A stretch of DNA of 64,000 nucleotides, from positions 3,314,501 through 3,378,500 of the forward strand of contig NC_080671.1 of assembly GCF_030247195.1 (NCBI RefSeq), read 5' to 3'. The notes beneath the pieces were generated by a model that had not been told where the DNA came from, ran no database searches, and was given only the letters and a program-made list of their open reading frames with translations. The DNA is from Topomyia yanbarensis (lineage: Eukaryota > Arthropoda > Insecta > Diptera > Culicidae). Positions 1 to 12,359 of the stretch are shown piece by piece. Every line of letters starts with the position of its first letter. The stretch's first letter is position 1. A program made the position numbers and the translations under genes.

Positions 1-54
1 GAAGGCCTTTGAGCGGCGGGATGACCGGAAATGACTGCAAAAAGATTTCCACTG

Positions 55-1218
55 AGGGTCACACATTTGAATTAACGGGTGTAACATGTATTTAAAAAAC
101 AAACAAAAAATTTCAGCGAATTCAGTATTTTTTACTAAAAACATAATGTTAATTATTAAAAAAAGTCAATGAATATTGGAGGAGGGACCCTGGTCAGCCA
201 TACTACGTAACTTAGTCGCGATGCTCTCACAAGAGCGTTGGACGGCATTGACGTCCATCTTCCGGATTCCGGATCCTGGTGGTCAACTGCTTGGTATCAT
301 TGGCCCGCCAATTATTTTTGTACACTAGGGCACTAAGGGAGCCGAAAAAATCCTAAATAGGTCGGCACTGGGGCAAGTTGGTCGGGTTCCTTTCTTTCGG
401 CACGTACGGTATCTTATTCTGCTCCAGCGTCTTCTTGGCGTTATGGGAAGACGTCTTGTTCGACCAGAAGACGAACTTCCCATCCGCATGATGCTGCTTT
501 AAGAACGGCAGCGATGTTCTTCGTCATCCACCGGCATTGCGATTTAACGAGCGCTCTCTGCTCGTCCGTGTACTAGGGGGACCGAGTCTTCTTCCGACAG
601 ATGATGTCGTCCATCTTGAGGGTTCGGTGAATCAAGGTATGGGAGCAGTGATATTTTCGGTCGGCGTCACGCAAATTTGTTCCGTCCTTGTTGTCGAACA
701 GATTTTTCAACGCTTTTCCTCTTCTTCGTCATTATCTTCGCCGGACGGCCGCTACCAGCCTTCCGCTCCACGCTCAGGAATGCCAGGAACCGGTAAACTG
801 TACTCACGGGCACGTTATCGTCTCAAAAGTGGTCTATCGCAAACTTTTGCCACGATGACCATACGTTTCGTAAAACCGTACAACACGCTCGCGGAGTGCT
901 TGCTGTTTCGAAGCCATCTTCGATGGAGCTGACAGCACCCGAGCGAAAAGAAATATGCCAGCCATTTCTAGAGTCCAGAGAGCAATTCTCTTGGAGAGAA
1001 AAAAATTTACGCTCTTTAATTAGTGAAAGGTATCGAAATCGCATATAAAAAACAAAATTATACTTCGATTATTTTTCACTTATTAGCAAGTAATTTTATT
1101 TTTAAGGAATTTAAAATGGCTGGTATTAAAATTATATTTTTTATTCTGCTTCAAAATCAATTTTTGTCGTAATAATATTTGTCGGAATTACAGTTTCTGT
1201 TTAAAATCCGTGCACCCT
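55..1218 (-). mobile_element. Decayed ITm (Tc1/mariner-type) transposon
   Basis: A cut-and-paste DNA transposon of the IS630-Tc1-mariner superfamily, recognised from the broken transposase it encodes on the minus strand (190-917). Possible imperfect terminal inverted repeats are AGGGTCACACATTTGAA at 55 and AGGGTGCACGGATTTTA read inward from 1218. They match well only over the first 5-9 bases, so the ends are tentative. The element is much shorter than a full one because the middle of the transposase gene is missing. It is not autonomous. The transposase identity is fairly sure; the boundaries are not. Confidence 0.5.
190..917 (-). pseudogene. ITm-type (D37E-like) transposase pseudogene
   Basis: A DDE transposase would bind the inverted repeats and cut and rejoin DNA in the nucleus. 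The likely start is the ATG at 917 (MASKQQALRERVVRF). A frameshift near 855 leads to the helix-turn-helix-like stretch STVYRFLAFLSVERKAGSG, then after another shift DADRKYHCSHTLIHRTLK. The frame then jumps straight to the C-terminal part (DGKFVFWSN, YVPKERNP, DFFGSLSALVYKNNW). The jump removes the segment that carries the first catalytic Asp. At the second catalytic position the usual FWPD reads FWSN, and the last one is a stop codon (CRPI-stop-DFF). At least two frameshifts, several stops and one large deletion mean it cannot be active. Family assignment rests on remembered mosquito ITmD37E-like proteins. Confidence 0.7.
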
Positions 1219-2145
1219 CTAGAACTCCGGGCCTGTGAAGCAATGTCATATTTTCACGATTTGCAACGACGCTGGGTGTGAGATAGGTGATTTAAATATC
1301 TCTATGGTTTTCACCCTAAAAGTTTCCACGATTTTTTTCAATTCTAAATTTCATTCAAATAATTTCGCCCAGCTCTGCTAGTTTCAGCAGCCGCCACAAA
1401 CTGTATTATTAAAATTGATCGAGCATTTCCCAAACATGGCCATAGTGACTGCACCAATTTCAGCGATCCTTGAAGGCCCCGAAAAACCAGTCCCCATTTA
1501 ACCGTCATGGTCAATCGGAGACCGGCACCGACCGAGCCACATAGCTCCACGCACCACTCACACAAATCACCCGCCCCGCCGTTGCCGTTGCACAATCGCG
1601 CATCGCCCAGATTAATCTTGTATTCTTATTTAATTTTATGATTATAATTTTGCATAAAACACGTCTTGCGTTTTCATTATTATAATAAAAAAGTACTGTT
1701 CCTGCTTTCCCTTCTCCCTTCCTGCGATCGACTCTGTGGATACCAAAACGCCACCATGGTAACCCCAAACGGCAATGGTGAATGGGTCTGTTTTCGCGCA
1801 TAGCCTCCTCTGTTGGTTGCGTTGCTGCTGCAGCGCGAAGAGTCGAGATAAAATTGATGATGATGGAATTACGAATCCACACGGCAATCATCCTTCGTGT
1901 ACCCTTTTTTCTCCCTACACTGAGAAAGCACGGCCGGTCGTACCTGATCCCAGCCAGAACGGAACCCCAGCCAATATGCATTTCGTATTAATCTTTCGCA
2001 CTGTAGTAAATGCACCCGCCCAGGAGCGGGAAGAGGACCGGGGGATGGCAGGCCACAAACCATCTATTGTGGGTAAAAATATGATTGCAAATTACACCGA
2101 TACACACAACCCTTTCAAGAGTGCTGATCCAGAAGTCCAGTTCGG

Positions 2146-2148
<3 letters not shown>
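1219..2148. other. No gene recognised; moderately complex DNA
   Basis: Several overlapping open frames of 60-156 codons exist on both strands between 1344 and 2149, but they overlap each other and none resembles a known domain. Base composition is more even than in the surrounding repeats, so this may be host-specific sequence such as intron or intergenic DNA. I cannot say more. Confidence 0.3.

Positions 2149-2204
<56 letters not shown>
2149..2204. repeat. (AG)28 microsatellite
   Basis: A perfect dinucleotide run of about 28 AG units. It generates artificial reading frames of alternating Arg-Glu on the plus strand and Ser-Leu on the minus strand, which should not be read as genes. In dipterans GAGA-type runs can bind GAGA factor, but nothing here shows regulatory function. 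Confidence 0.98.
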
Positions 2205-2205
<1 letters not shown>

Positions 2206-4320
2206 AAAAAAAGCAGAACCTCACTCGGAAGGGGGGCGGGGTAGTATGCAAAGTACGAAATGAATCGTGGTTCAACCCTCCGGTTGCGCTGCGAAAATCC
2301 GTGAGAATCGCCCGGAGGTGGATGGCAGAGAGCCGCGCGGCTGATGGCTGATGGCTGGAAGCAATTTGCTTGGCCTGCGGATCGGGAGTAAAGCCTTCGG
2401 CCAGTGTTTCCAATAGAGGCCCCGGAAAACACCATTCGTCGTCGTCGTCGAGTCAGGCCAAACGATGCGGACGCGCCTCGCAGTGGAGTGAAAGAGACGA
2501 AATTAAATTACGAAAAATTATATCTTGGGCTATATCTGCATATTAGTGCGGTATTGAGCGAAGCTGCGACTACAGGACACAGCAGCAGTCTGGAGGGGCC
2601 GGGACGGTGGACATGAAGGTGGACCAGTTGTTAAGGCTTCATTGCCCGAGATAGGATTAATGGGAAGAGGGCAGGAAAAATCTTTATTTCATAAGGGCAG
2701 CGTGGAAAGAAGATGACTGCAAGGGAAGTTCGCATGAATAATAACGAAATTGACTGCAAGCTGGGATTCCTACGGAGGTGCAGGTGTTGCCAATTGTATG
2801 TTTTCGTTGTTTTGTTTAATCCTATTAACTCGTACATGATTTGAAATATTTAATCTCAATTTTAAATTCATTTGCTATGCCCTGGTTATTTGCAGGCACA
2901 CTAGCGCCGCTTCCGAATCCATCATCTGGAAGCCAGTTTTCAAATATTTTTATCTCTGGATAAAACAAATGAAAGTTAACTTTTTTATGTTATAACGACA
3001 TTAAACGGGACTGGAAGGTGTGAAGTATTTTCAGTATTAAGAGCATAGAGCAAAACTCTTAAATAGTAGAACGCAAACACGTAAGATTAATTTTTAATGG
3101 GGCGGTATAAACCTGCGTTGAAGATGAACTCCTTATGTTATACTAAACTATCTAAAAAGAGGAATGGGGAGTACACAAGCCCCTCCTTTTCTTTTTATTT
3201 TCTGATTACGTCTATGTTATTCAGCAATTCATTCTGAACATTTCATTCAAAGGTACCAAGTCTAGGCGATGACTATATTCTCATTTATTTAAGTTTCAAG
3301 TATCGGTGTCGGTGGTCTGCTGGCAGTGTTGGGAAAAATAATGAATTTATGCATTTGGATTGAATCATGAGTTTTAAAATCGTTATAACTATTTTTTGAA
3401 AACTGTTGAAATGTTGCTTGGGAATAACATAATGAGCCACCTTGTGTAATCTATATTGACGGGCCAAGTCCGAGTGCAGATCTTATTGGAAACATAGGAA
3501 TGTTAGTCCGATACATGTCACTGCTAGCGATCGAGGAATCCTCTGCATCTCCACATGTATCACGGAAAGAGGAGAGTTGTTAGTAAGTGTGCCAATAGCG
3601 TTATCAGGTAATAATGGCTGCCGAGAATTTGGGGAACTTATCACAAAATATGAAATACTGATAGCTTGAAACGTGACATCGGCTTTTATCACTTTCGCAC
3701 TGACGATGGAAGGACTGCCTTCATGCAGAATAACGAAAAAATATTTGCGGATTCTTTTTGGTACGGCTTTCGCTAGCTGGCAGTGTTGCCACATCCTCCA
3801 ATTTTCTGAAACATTGCAGAATTTTGGATTATGTTTCCGAAAGACTATTTTTAATAAATCACAGGTTTTCGCTAATTTCAACCTGGAAATGTACTTTAAG
3901 TAGCTGCACATTTTTGTATTGTTTCGGAAGGATAAGTTTAAACAAATAACAGATTTGTTGCAAATTTCAGATTGTCAATATACGCGCAAGCAACAAATAC
4001 AATAATAACATGCAGAATGGAACAATTAGTCAGCTTCAACTGAGGTTTGCCAACTCTTCCAGTCGCGCTCTATTTACATCGGATCACCCCCAGCGGTAGC
4101 AGTGGTCAAATGCAGCACTCATCGCAGCGCATTGTCAACATGCATGATTGCTACTGCTGTTCTTTACGGCCCGACGTTTAACGGGAGAATGAAGTCGCTC
4201 GAGAAATGATATTCTTTAAATAGTCGATGATGACGTCATTCATAGAAGCGTAGTGTGCTGGGTGCTCAAATCTGTCGTACGAGTCGCTATAGGCACGATG
4301 TTACTTGTCTGGCAAAAGAG
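2205..4320. other. Long stretch without a recognised gene
   Basis: A CGTCGTCGTCGTCG run lies at about 2438. The longest open frame is on the minus strand at 3483-3911 (142 codons, begins MCSYLKYISRL). It has no recognisable domain and looks fortuitous. The motif TGGCAGTGTTG occurs at both 3320 and 3778, probably fragments of one dispersed repeat. A splice-acceptor-like TTATTTGCAG ends at about 2896, but no exon can be supported. Confidence 0.3.
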
Positions 4321-4329
4321 TAACAACTG

Positions 4330-4765
4330 ATTCAAACAGGCACGCGGCACATTTATTTATAACTTTTCGTGTTCGTTTGAATTACTAACCTGCTCCCTAT
4401 TGACGGCTCTGCCGGGGATAGATTGACTGTTCATTTTTGCTTGTTTTTCAATAGTGTGATATTGAAATACAAAAATTGTCACGTCATTTCATGATTAGAA
4501 TCATCAGCGCCTGGCGGCAGTCATGGTATCTATTGCCTACCATCGATGAATGTGAGCTGACATGAAACGTAGCAGCTGCTACGCTTACAACGTCAGAACA
4601 CAAACTAACGAATTTTTCTTGTGTTCTCTTTTTATACGCGTCGCAGTTCGTTCGATCAAAAAGAGGCAGTCCCAGCAACGCTTGCTTTTTGAGCGAATTG
4701 TACCAACCAATCATGGATCAGATAATTACTACCTTCATTTAATCCATTATTTCCGCTATTTTTAG
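4330..4765. repeat. Diverged dispersed repeat, copy 1
   Basis: Scattered matches in the same order to 19400-19700: CGGCAC followed by ATTTATA, and ATCCATTATTTCC followed by AATAATTG-like sequence. The two loci look like old copies of one interspersed repeat. No coding content or termini were found. Confidence 0.35.
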
Positions 4766-4966
4766 TAATTGTACATACTACCGAATTGGATACAAAATTG
4801 TTGTACATATTTCCAATCAGATAGTGTAATAATCTTATTTTTTTCATTCAGTACAAAGGCAGATATTCACGTTTAAAAAATCTGGTAAAATTCTGGCAGA
4901 AAATTTTGAAACGGGACCCCTATATTGAAACGTTAGAAGTATTCTACTTTAAAAATATCTATAGGA

Positions 4967-5718
4967 GGCCATGCATAAATGACGTAGCATTTTGGGGGGT
5001 AGGGAGGGTATACCATATTTGTGACGAAGTGTGACGAGGGGGAGGGTAGGGTCAAAAGTTGTGCGACGTAGCATTAAGTTTAATTTTTTATTGACGGGCA
5101 TCAAAACCCATTGATTAGAGGAATCAATTTAATGTTCCTCCATTCCCAAGAGAAATAAATTTAAATTCACTCAAGTTACTTTTCATGAGGTTAATTTTAA
5201 AGTTCGCGGATTTACCTGCTCACAAAAATAAGAAAAGATTTTGTATGCGGATTTAAGTTGCTACATTAGCTAGCCAATGTTGCTAACTAGTAGACTTAGT
5301 ATGGTAGCTGAATTAAATTTTCTTTTCGGATTCAACCAACTTAGAATCATTAGCAGTTGCAGGATTATGAACTGAGAGAACTTCTCTTCATGACATATAA
5401 AATTCAAAACAAAAATATCAACAATATATTTGTCATGAAATGGGCTTATTTTGAAAGCAATTTGCTGTTATAACGACAATGTTGATAAAAGTCGTCAAAT
5501 ATTTTGAAAGGACATGTATTTAAAATAATTGAAAAACATACATAATTTTTTTTAATCCACTGGCCGCGTTGCACAGGATGAGGGTAGGGGAGGGGGGATG
5601 GTAGGTAAATGCTACGTTATTTACGAGGGGGAGGTTAGAATTTTGTGACCAAATGCTACGAGGGGGGAGGGAGGGATAAAAAATCGCCGAATAAAAGCTA
5701 CGTCATTTGTGTACGGCC
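4967..5718. mobile_element. MITE with GGCC...AAATGACGTAGC ends
   Basis: The left end reads GGCCATGCATAAATGACGTA and the right end, inverted, reads GGCCGTACACAAATGACGTA, with both then continuing into GC. Subterminal G-rich tracts (GGGGGGTAGGGAGGG on the left, GGGGAGGGGGGATGG on the right) are typical of a very common insect repeat I remember. It is about 750 bp with no coding frame, so it would depend on proteins from elsewhere. The interior is AT-rich. No convincing target duplication was found. Confidence 0.75.
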
Positions 5719-6434
5719 ATTTTTAAAAGACTTATTACTTATAACAAGAATGTTGCCAAAAACAGAACCCATTTGTTGCCAAAATCGCAGTGTGCCAAAT
5801 AGGGAGCCTGCCAAAAACGGAATCTTACTGTACTACGGGAGATGAAATCCGGCAATAAGCGTGGTTCCACATCACCCTGTTGAAACATTCGGCCATCAGG
5901 GAATGGCCGCCTTATTCCTAATGTCCCACGTAGCCTCGCGTACACCATTGGTTTCGGCGGTGACAGTTCGTTTATTTTTTCGCCTGCCTATTCCCATGGC
6001 AACCGCGGCGAAGGCGCGAGGGGATGTTGTGCGGAGTCCTCCAAAATCCCCCCCCCCCCCCACATCGCCGATATCCGGTAGACATTGGAAACCAAATCAC
6101 TTAGTAGTTGCCGATCAAGGGATGGGTCTTTAAGCAATGATGTGACATCATCTGCCTCGCGGACCTCTCTCCAATGACGCGCTTAACCTAATTAAACTTC
6201 GCGTCGACACATCACATGCGCTATTTTTCCTTCTACTCAGCTCGCTCTGTATTTCCTGCTGAATCAGATCGATTGTCTCATCAAACCTCTAGAGTATCTG
6301 AGGTTGTCCGCTTATGTCGGTCACAAGCGCTGTGCAAAGATAGTAGGCGTGGATCACGATTTTTTTTATTCATTTCGTTTATTTGATAGGCACAAATGCG
6401 TTAGCTTGGCGGTGCCAAATTCTTTTGTTTTTAC

Positions 6435-6805
6435 ATTTTGGATATCTTAAAACTAGGAGGTTACAATGTTGAAATATTTTTTTTTACAAAAGAAAAAAAA
6501 TTACAGCTATCTTAAGACTAGAAATAAGATTCAATATACAAGAGAGGGCCAAAAAAATTTTTTATGAAAACTTGTGAATCGAGGGATTCAGTTTGATATA
6601 CAAGAGGGGGTGTAATAGTATTTTACGAAATATTTTACAGTTATCTTAAAACTAACAATATAGTTTAGTACACAAAAGGGGGAACAAATATTTATGAGAA
6701 ATTTCACAGATATCTTAAAACTAGGGATACAATTCTATTTTCAAGATAAAGGACAAGAGTTTCATTAAAGAGTAAAAATTAAAGCTATCTTAAAACTAGG
6801 AATAC
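6435..6805 (-). repeat. 3' UTR tandem repeat, about 65-75 bp x 5
   Basis: The motif ATCTTAAAACTAG recurs at about 6440, 6512 (as ATCTTAAGACTAG), 6650, 6715 and 6790, each followed by an ATACAA...AAGAGGGG-like stretch; the repeat near 6570 keeps only the second half. It lies in the 3' UTR of the truncated retrotransposon at 6360-7896. Tandem 3' UTR blocks occur in several non-LTR families. A related terminus (TTTATTTGATA and GCGTTAGCTT) recurs near 26618-26650. Confidence 0.8.
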
Positions 6806-7231
6806 AGAATACAAATTTGATTTTTTAACGAAAACTTATGCTTGGTCAAGATATTTAGAGGGTGGCTTATTTCCACATCAGTGTAGCAGCAGTTGTATCA
6901 AGGACAGGGGAGAGAAGGCGTATGGTGACAGGGAAAGAAGAGCAAAACTTGCAACTTTCGCTCGAACGGAGGGGGGGGGGGGTAGGGGGATCAGCGAAAC
7001 AAATTTGCGCCTCAGTCTAGTAAGTCGTCGAGTACCGGATTGGCGGATGGTATTCTTCGGACCCGCGGGGAATCCTTCAAAACTCATCGGACCTCGAGTC
7101 GCTCTCGCTTCAGTTTCCTTCTATGCAGGCGTAGTGGTAAGGGCGACGGCGGTTACATAGTGGCACTCTGGAGCTGATCGGTTCCACAAGGCAGGAGGAA
7201 ACTTCTAAAAACGAGAAATAAAAGAGAGGGG

Positions 7232-7896
7232 CTAAATTGGGATATTTATCGTTTTTATGAAAGTATAAATAAGGGACATATAGGGGAAATCACGATTTGC
7301 CAGCATATCTCGGACTGGGACATTGGGTGGTCTACCTCGGGCCCGAAGAGAATCCTTTAACTCGATGTCGTGATAGCCCTCGTCACAAGCGCACAGACTA
7401 CTTTCCGCAAGCCCAATACGCCGCAAATGCGCATCCAAGGTGTAGTGATTGGACATAAGTCGGGACATTACACGAATAAAATCCCGACCCACATCCATCC
7501 CCCTGAACCAAGGCTTCGTTGATACCTTTGGGATAATCGAATGTAGCCATCGTCCAAGTTCCCCATTGCTCCACGAGGTTTGCCAACTCTTGAGCGTCCT
7601 CTGATGACAAATCCTAAAAAAATCGTTAAAGCAGATTGGTCTTTCGTATATGTCACCATTTAATGCGCCCACCTTTGCTAATGAGTCGGCCTTTTCATTG
7701 CCCGGGATAGAACAATGAGAGGGGACCCAAACAAAGGTAATCTGATAAGATTTTTCAGATAACGTACACAAGGACTCCCGTATCTTCCCCAGAAAATACG
7801 GAAATTGCTTGTTGGGCTTCACCGCTTGAAGAGCCTCGATAGAGCTGAGGCTGTCCGAAACGATGAAGTAGTGATCTGTGGGCAGAGTGTCGATGA
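7232..7896 (-). pseudogene. RNase H and C-terminal domain of I/Loner-like ORF2
   Basis: Encodes the C-terminal end of a retrotransposon polyprotein. RNase H would remove RNA from the RNA-DNA hybrid during integration. Visible motifs are FIVSDSLSSIEAL (third catalytic Asp) and FVWVPSHCSIPGNEKADSLA (fourth). The first two catalytic acids are absent because the copy begins after them. Downstream come GRDFIRVMSRLMSNHYTLDA and a CACDEGYHDIE finger. Here about 15 residues, including the last Cys of the finger, are deleted before DSLRARGRPPNVPVRDML. The frame is open from about 7822 to 7232. Related decayed copies lie at 20700-21290 (minus) and 33790-34345 (plus). Confidence 0.85.
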
Positions 7897-8055
7897 TGGA
7901 TCACGAATTTGTTCATCTCCATCGTCCACATGATCCTACGCCTCTGTATTCGCGAGGGTGAGCCATTGGTGTCTCCTATTCGCAGTATTCGTCAGCATGT
8001 TCTTTGTGTGGGTTGTCCATGACTGCTCTCTCAGTCCGTTCATAGCTCTTGGGAC

Positions 8056-8453
8056 CAGGGTTAAAAATAATTATTTTTGACGGCTGAAAATGAACCTGTT
8101 GCGAGTCGCGGTGAATAGAAAAAATATTCATTCAACTATCCATCTCATTCATTCAGTTGAATATCGTACAATATATTGATTACACTAATTATCTAGGAAA
8201 ATGTTTTCAAATGTCGATAAAGCATATGAAACAACAATCATTATCGCTTACATTGTGCCAGGGACTACTTTGATGCGTTTGATTCAATGCTGCACGGTCG
8301 CTTCGCGTAATAATCGGAGCCGAATGAAAATCTGCATGGATGAATGGGCGGTTTGTTCGTTTGACGTTTTCAGCTGCGTCACTGAATATTGAAAATGAAT
8401 GCGGCTGAATATGATCAATTTTCATTCAACGAAGTTGAATATTTTTAACTCTG
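8056..8453. mobile_element. hAT-type MITE, 398 bp, with 8-bp TSD
   Basis: The ends are inverted: CAGGGTTAAAAATA at 8056 and CAGAGTTAAAAATA read inward from 8453. Direct flanks are CTTGGGAC (8048-8055) and CTTTGGAC (8454-8461), an 8-bp target duplication with one mismatch. CAG-type ends plus an 8-bp duplication identify the hAT superfamily. There is no transposase; it is non-autonomous. It interrupts the coding-like frame at 5870-8760, which is open on both sides. Confidence 0.85.
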
Positions 8454-8761
8454 CTTTGGACTCGTCTAATTGTGTCTCATACTGAGACTCAGTAGTTGGG
8501 GTGCCTTCCTCGGCCAATCGAATTGCCAAAAACCTCCTTGTTCGTAACTCCATAGTTGGGCTGTTGTGATAAGACATAGGAAGCAGCGTTCGCCCGATTC
8601 GCCATTCCCTGTCGGCATTCGACCGAAGGTTCCACCGGGGTTGGATATACGGATTTACTAAGGTTTCTTGTACCTCAGCCGGTAACGCGAGGCAATAGGG
8701 ATAGGAGTTCTGTATCAGAAGTGAATCGGCGCTTGTGGGGCTCGAGTGATACAATAATACA

Positions 8762-9300
8762 GATTTCTCACCCTAACATTTTTACTGGGTGCTAAAGCTT
8801 TTACGACGATACGGCACACGGTCTGTGGTCTACTTAGAGCTTCCATTTCCCGACGGTTTTCAGGTTCCCGAGTTTCGGGAAACAAACAAGAAACTTCCAG
8901 AGAAATCCTAAGATGCCGGTAATACAGAAGATAAATAAATAAATTAATAATTTTCTTGAAAACAAAAGAATATAAATTAAAAAGTTTTTTAAACCTGATT
9001 GCATGCATATCTGTCCTAAAATAGTTATCAAATAAAGTCGATTTGGTGGACTATACATCATTAAATCATTTGATAACTCGTCAGGATGATTTGTTTTTCG
9101 TGGATGTATGTATAACCTAAATTATTGCAATCCCCATTACGATTGAGACGATATCCTGAATGCAGCTGCTGAAGTTCAGAATCAGAATGCAATAACAAGA
9201 TTATAACAGAATGCAATTTTCGTAGTAAGCTGTATTGCAAATCTGGGCTCGTTTGTAGTTAATATAATAGAAAATTATTACAAGTAACGGCGCGAGGTAT
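8762..9300. other. No feature recognised
   Basis: AT-rich DNA with two overlapping minus-strand open frames of 75 and 97 codons and no recognisable motif. Probably intergenic or an old repeat. Confidence 0.3.
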
Positions 9301-10183
9301 AGTTTTGAAATGTTTTGCCTTTCTCATATAAAGAAAGACTATGCAATCACTCTAAAAATCGACTTTTTAATCGAGTGTCATATACCATTCGATTCAGTTC
9401 GTCGATATCGGAAAATGTCTGTGTGTTGTATATGTGTGTATGTGAGTGTGTGTATGTGCGTGTGTGTATCATTTAAACTCACACAATTTTCTCAGTGATG
9501 GCTTAATCGGTTTACACATACTTAGTTTCCAGTGGCGGCGCGAGATGATTTACCGCTAGGGGCCAAACATTAAATTTGCCGCCCCTTTTATAATGAATTT
9601 TCAAAAGAGTTCAATTTTTTACCATCTATTCGATTTTTTGACAATTTTATATGAAACCGTCCCCTTAAAAGTTCATGCGAGCAAGTTTCTAATTTAGAGA
9701 AAAAAATTATAATACTGCCATTTATTAACCGATTGTTATGAAAAATAGCGCATAATACTTTTAATAAAAGAACATAACAAATGACCGCGCTACTAATTTT
9801 TTAGACCCGAGAAATAGTTCTATGTTCTTTAGGGTCTATTAATTTAATCGAACGTGGGTTTGTATTGTATTTGACCAGACCTGCAACCTTTTCTGGATCA
9901 CTTGAAAAGTACATTCTTTTTTTATTTTGCGGCACTTTGTAATTATTTATTATAGTAATAACAAGGTCGCCGAATGGTGAATACTTCCCAGTGTTCGCCA
10001 GCTTCCAGCTCGTGCCTCAGCTTTGTATGTAATTGCTTGTCAAACATCCCTAGGTGAAAGGGCGGCCAAGTGCATCTATCATAATATCAAATTTGCCTTA
10101 ACAAACTATCAATCGTCATCATTATCCTAGTGACCTAGTGACCGGATAATTCAAATCATATCTGAATGTATTTTAGATTTCCA

Positions 10184-11440
<1,257 letters not shown>

Positions 11441-11743
11441 TTCGGTCAAATAACGTACACTAGCGCACGAAACTAACCTTCGATAGAACACTTATTAGAC
11501 CGGTTGTCTTATCGACTATGCTGGACCAACGCAGCCGTTACACGTAACAGGAAAAGAAGCACCGTTCCAATGGAATTAAAAGATTGAAACACACTACCTA
11601 TATACTTTTTGAGGTAGAGACATTTAAAGACAAACAAATTGTTTACAAAAAAAGTTCAATAACTTTGTAACAGTTGATTTGACACACCCTGTGTATGGTA
11701 GAGCTGCCTGGTTTAATTCCAGTAAATTAGTCTGCATACTCAC

Positions 11744-12359
11744 TAGACCGGCAACAATTTTGAATTTTTTCGGAACACTGCTAATTCGAACGGTAATTGA
11801 TAATGGTAATCATATGCAAAATATAAGCTTTTTATGATAGCTCTAGTTCACCCAAAAGAGGTTTTTTAAGTTTCTATAGTAATATATATGGAAATTCGGA
11901 AATAACAACTTAAATTCCAATAAAAAAAATTCACAGTAACTCTGCATACCTCAAAACATGCGGTCGCGTAGCTTATCTTATAACGAACAGCTTTGTTAAA
12001 GATCGCATATTGATTGGAGGTTCGCCTAAAAGTTTTTTAACTTTGAAGACCAACCATTTTTTTCGAAATTTCCTATTCTAAGCGTGTGCGAGAAAGAGAG
12101 GCAACACATAACTTTACATGAGAATATCTTTTTACTGCAAAATCGTATCAATTTGCAGTCTTCGGTAATGTTGATTCTTACACCTTAAGCTATATATCTG
12201 CAGATTTTGGGATGCACAAGTTGATGCTGGCATTTTGTACTGAATTTATTGTTTCGATTGCTCATTTTTCATATTTTTTCACATACAAACTAGAAAATTC
12301 TTGTGAGTGAACTAGAGTTTTTCAAAAAAAGCTCATATTTGTTATTTGTTGCGGGTCTA
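11744..12359. mobile_element. TAGACCGG transposon, copy 1, with 8-bp TSD
   Basis: The left end is TAGACCGGCAACAATTTTG and the right end inverted is TAGACCCGCAACAA. Flanks are the exact duplication ATACTCAC at 11736-11743 and 12360-12367. A second copy with the same ends lies at 61644-62312 and also has an 8-bp duplication (ATAATCAC). Internal landmarks are shared in the same order, such as TTTCTATAGTAATATATATG and GAGAGGCAACA. This copy has lost the inner part of its right inverted repeat. No coding frame. The superfamily is unclear: the 8-bp duplication fits hAT-like groups but the ends lack CA. It is nested within the hAT element at 9530-12553. Confidence 0.85.

Larger units (their letters stand above)
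6360..7896 (-). mobile_element. 5'-truncated I/Loner-like non-LTR element with TSD
   Basis: Flanked by a perfect 10-bp duplication TGGATCACGA at 6350-6359 and 7897-7906. Read on the minus strand it begins inside the RNase H domain of ORF2, passes a stop at 7232, and has a 3' UTR of about 870 bp with a tandem repeat. It ends in AATAAAC-type signals and an A-rich tail (complement of the T run at 6361-6368). A 5' truncation, 3' tail and target duplication are the hallmarks of target-primed reverse transcription. It landed in the older coding-like frame at 5870-8760. The clade is assigned from RNase H and C-terminal sequence as remembered. Confidence 0.85.
5870..8760 (-). pseudogene. Interrupted retroelement-like reading frame
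   Basis: Minus-strand coding-like sequence survives in three blocks that become adjacent once two insertions are removed: about 8462-8760, 7907-8047 and about 5870-6349. The first block holds an open frame with ADREWRIGRTLLP and RRFLAIRLAEEGTPTTES. Across the second and third blocks the frame reads RRIMWTMEMNKFVIHAYYLC and then TALVTDISGQPQIL. An MWT-x-MN-x-FV-x-AYY pattern like this occurs in the N-terminal part of some non-LTR retroelement ORFs as I remember them. A 14-base poly-C run at 6048-6061 adds a frameshift. There are many stops. The family is not certain; the evidence that this was once coding is moderate. Confidence 0.4.

Noticed and set aside
3483..3911. 142-codon minus-strand gene
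   Set aside because: No domain, no splice or promoter context; dispersed repeat words occur within it.
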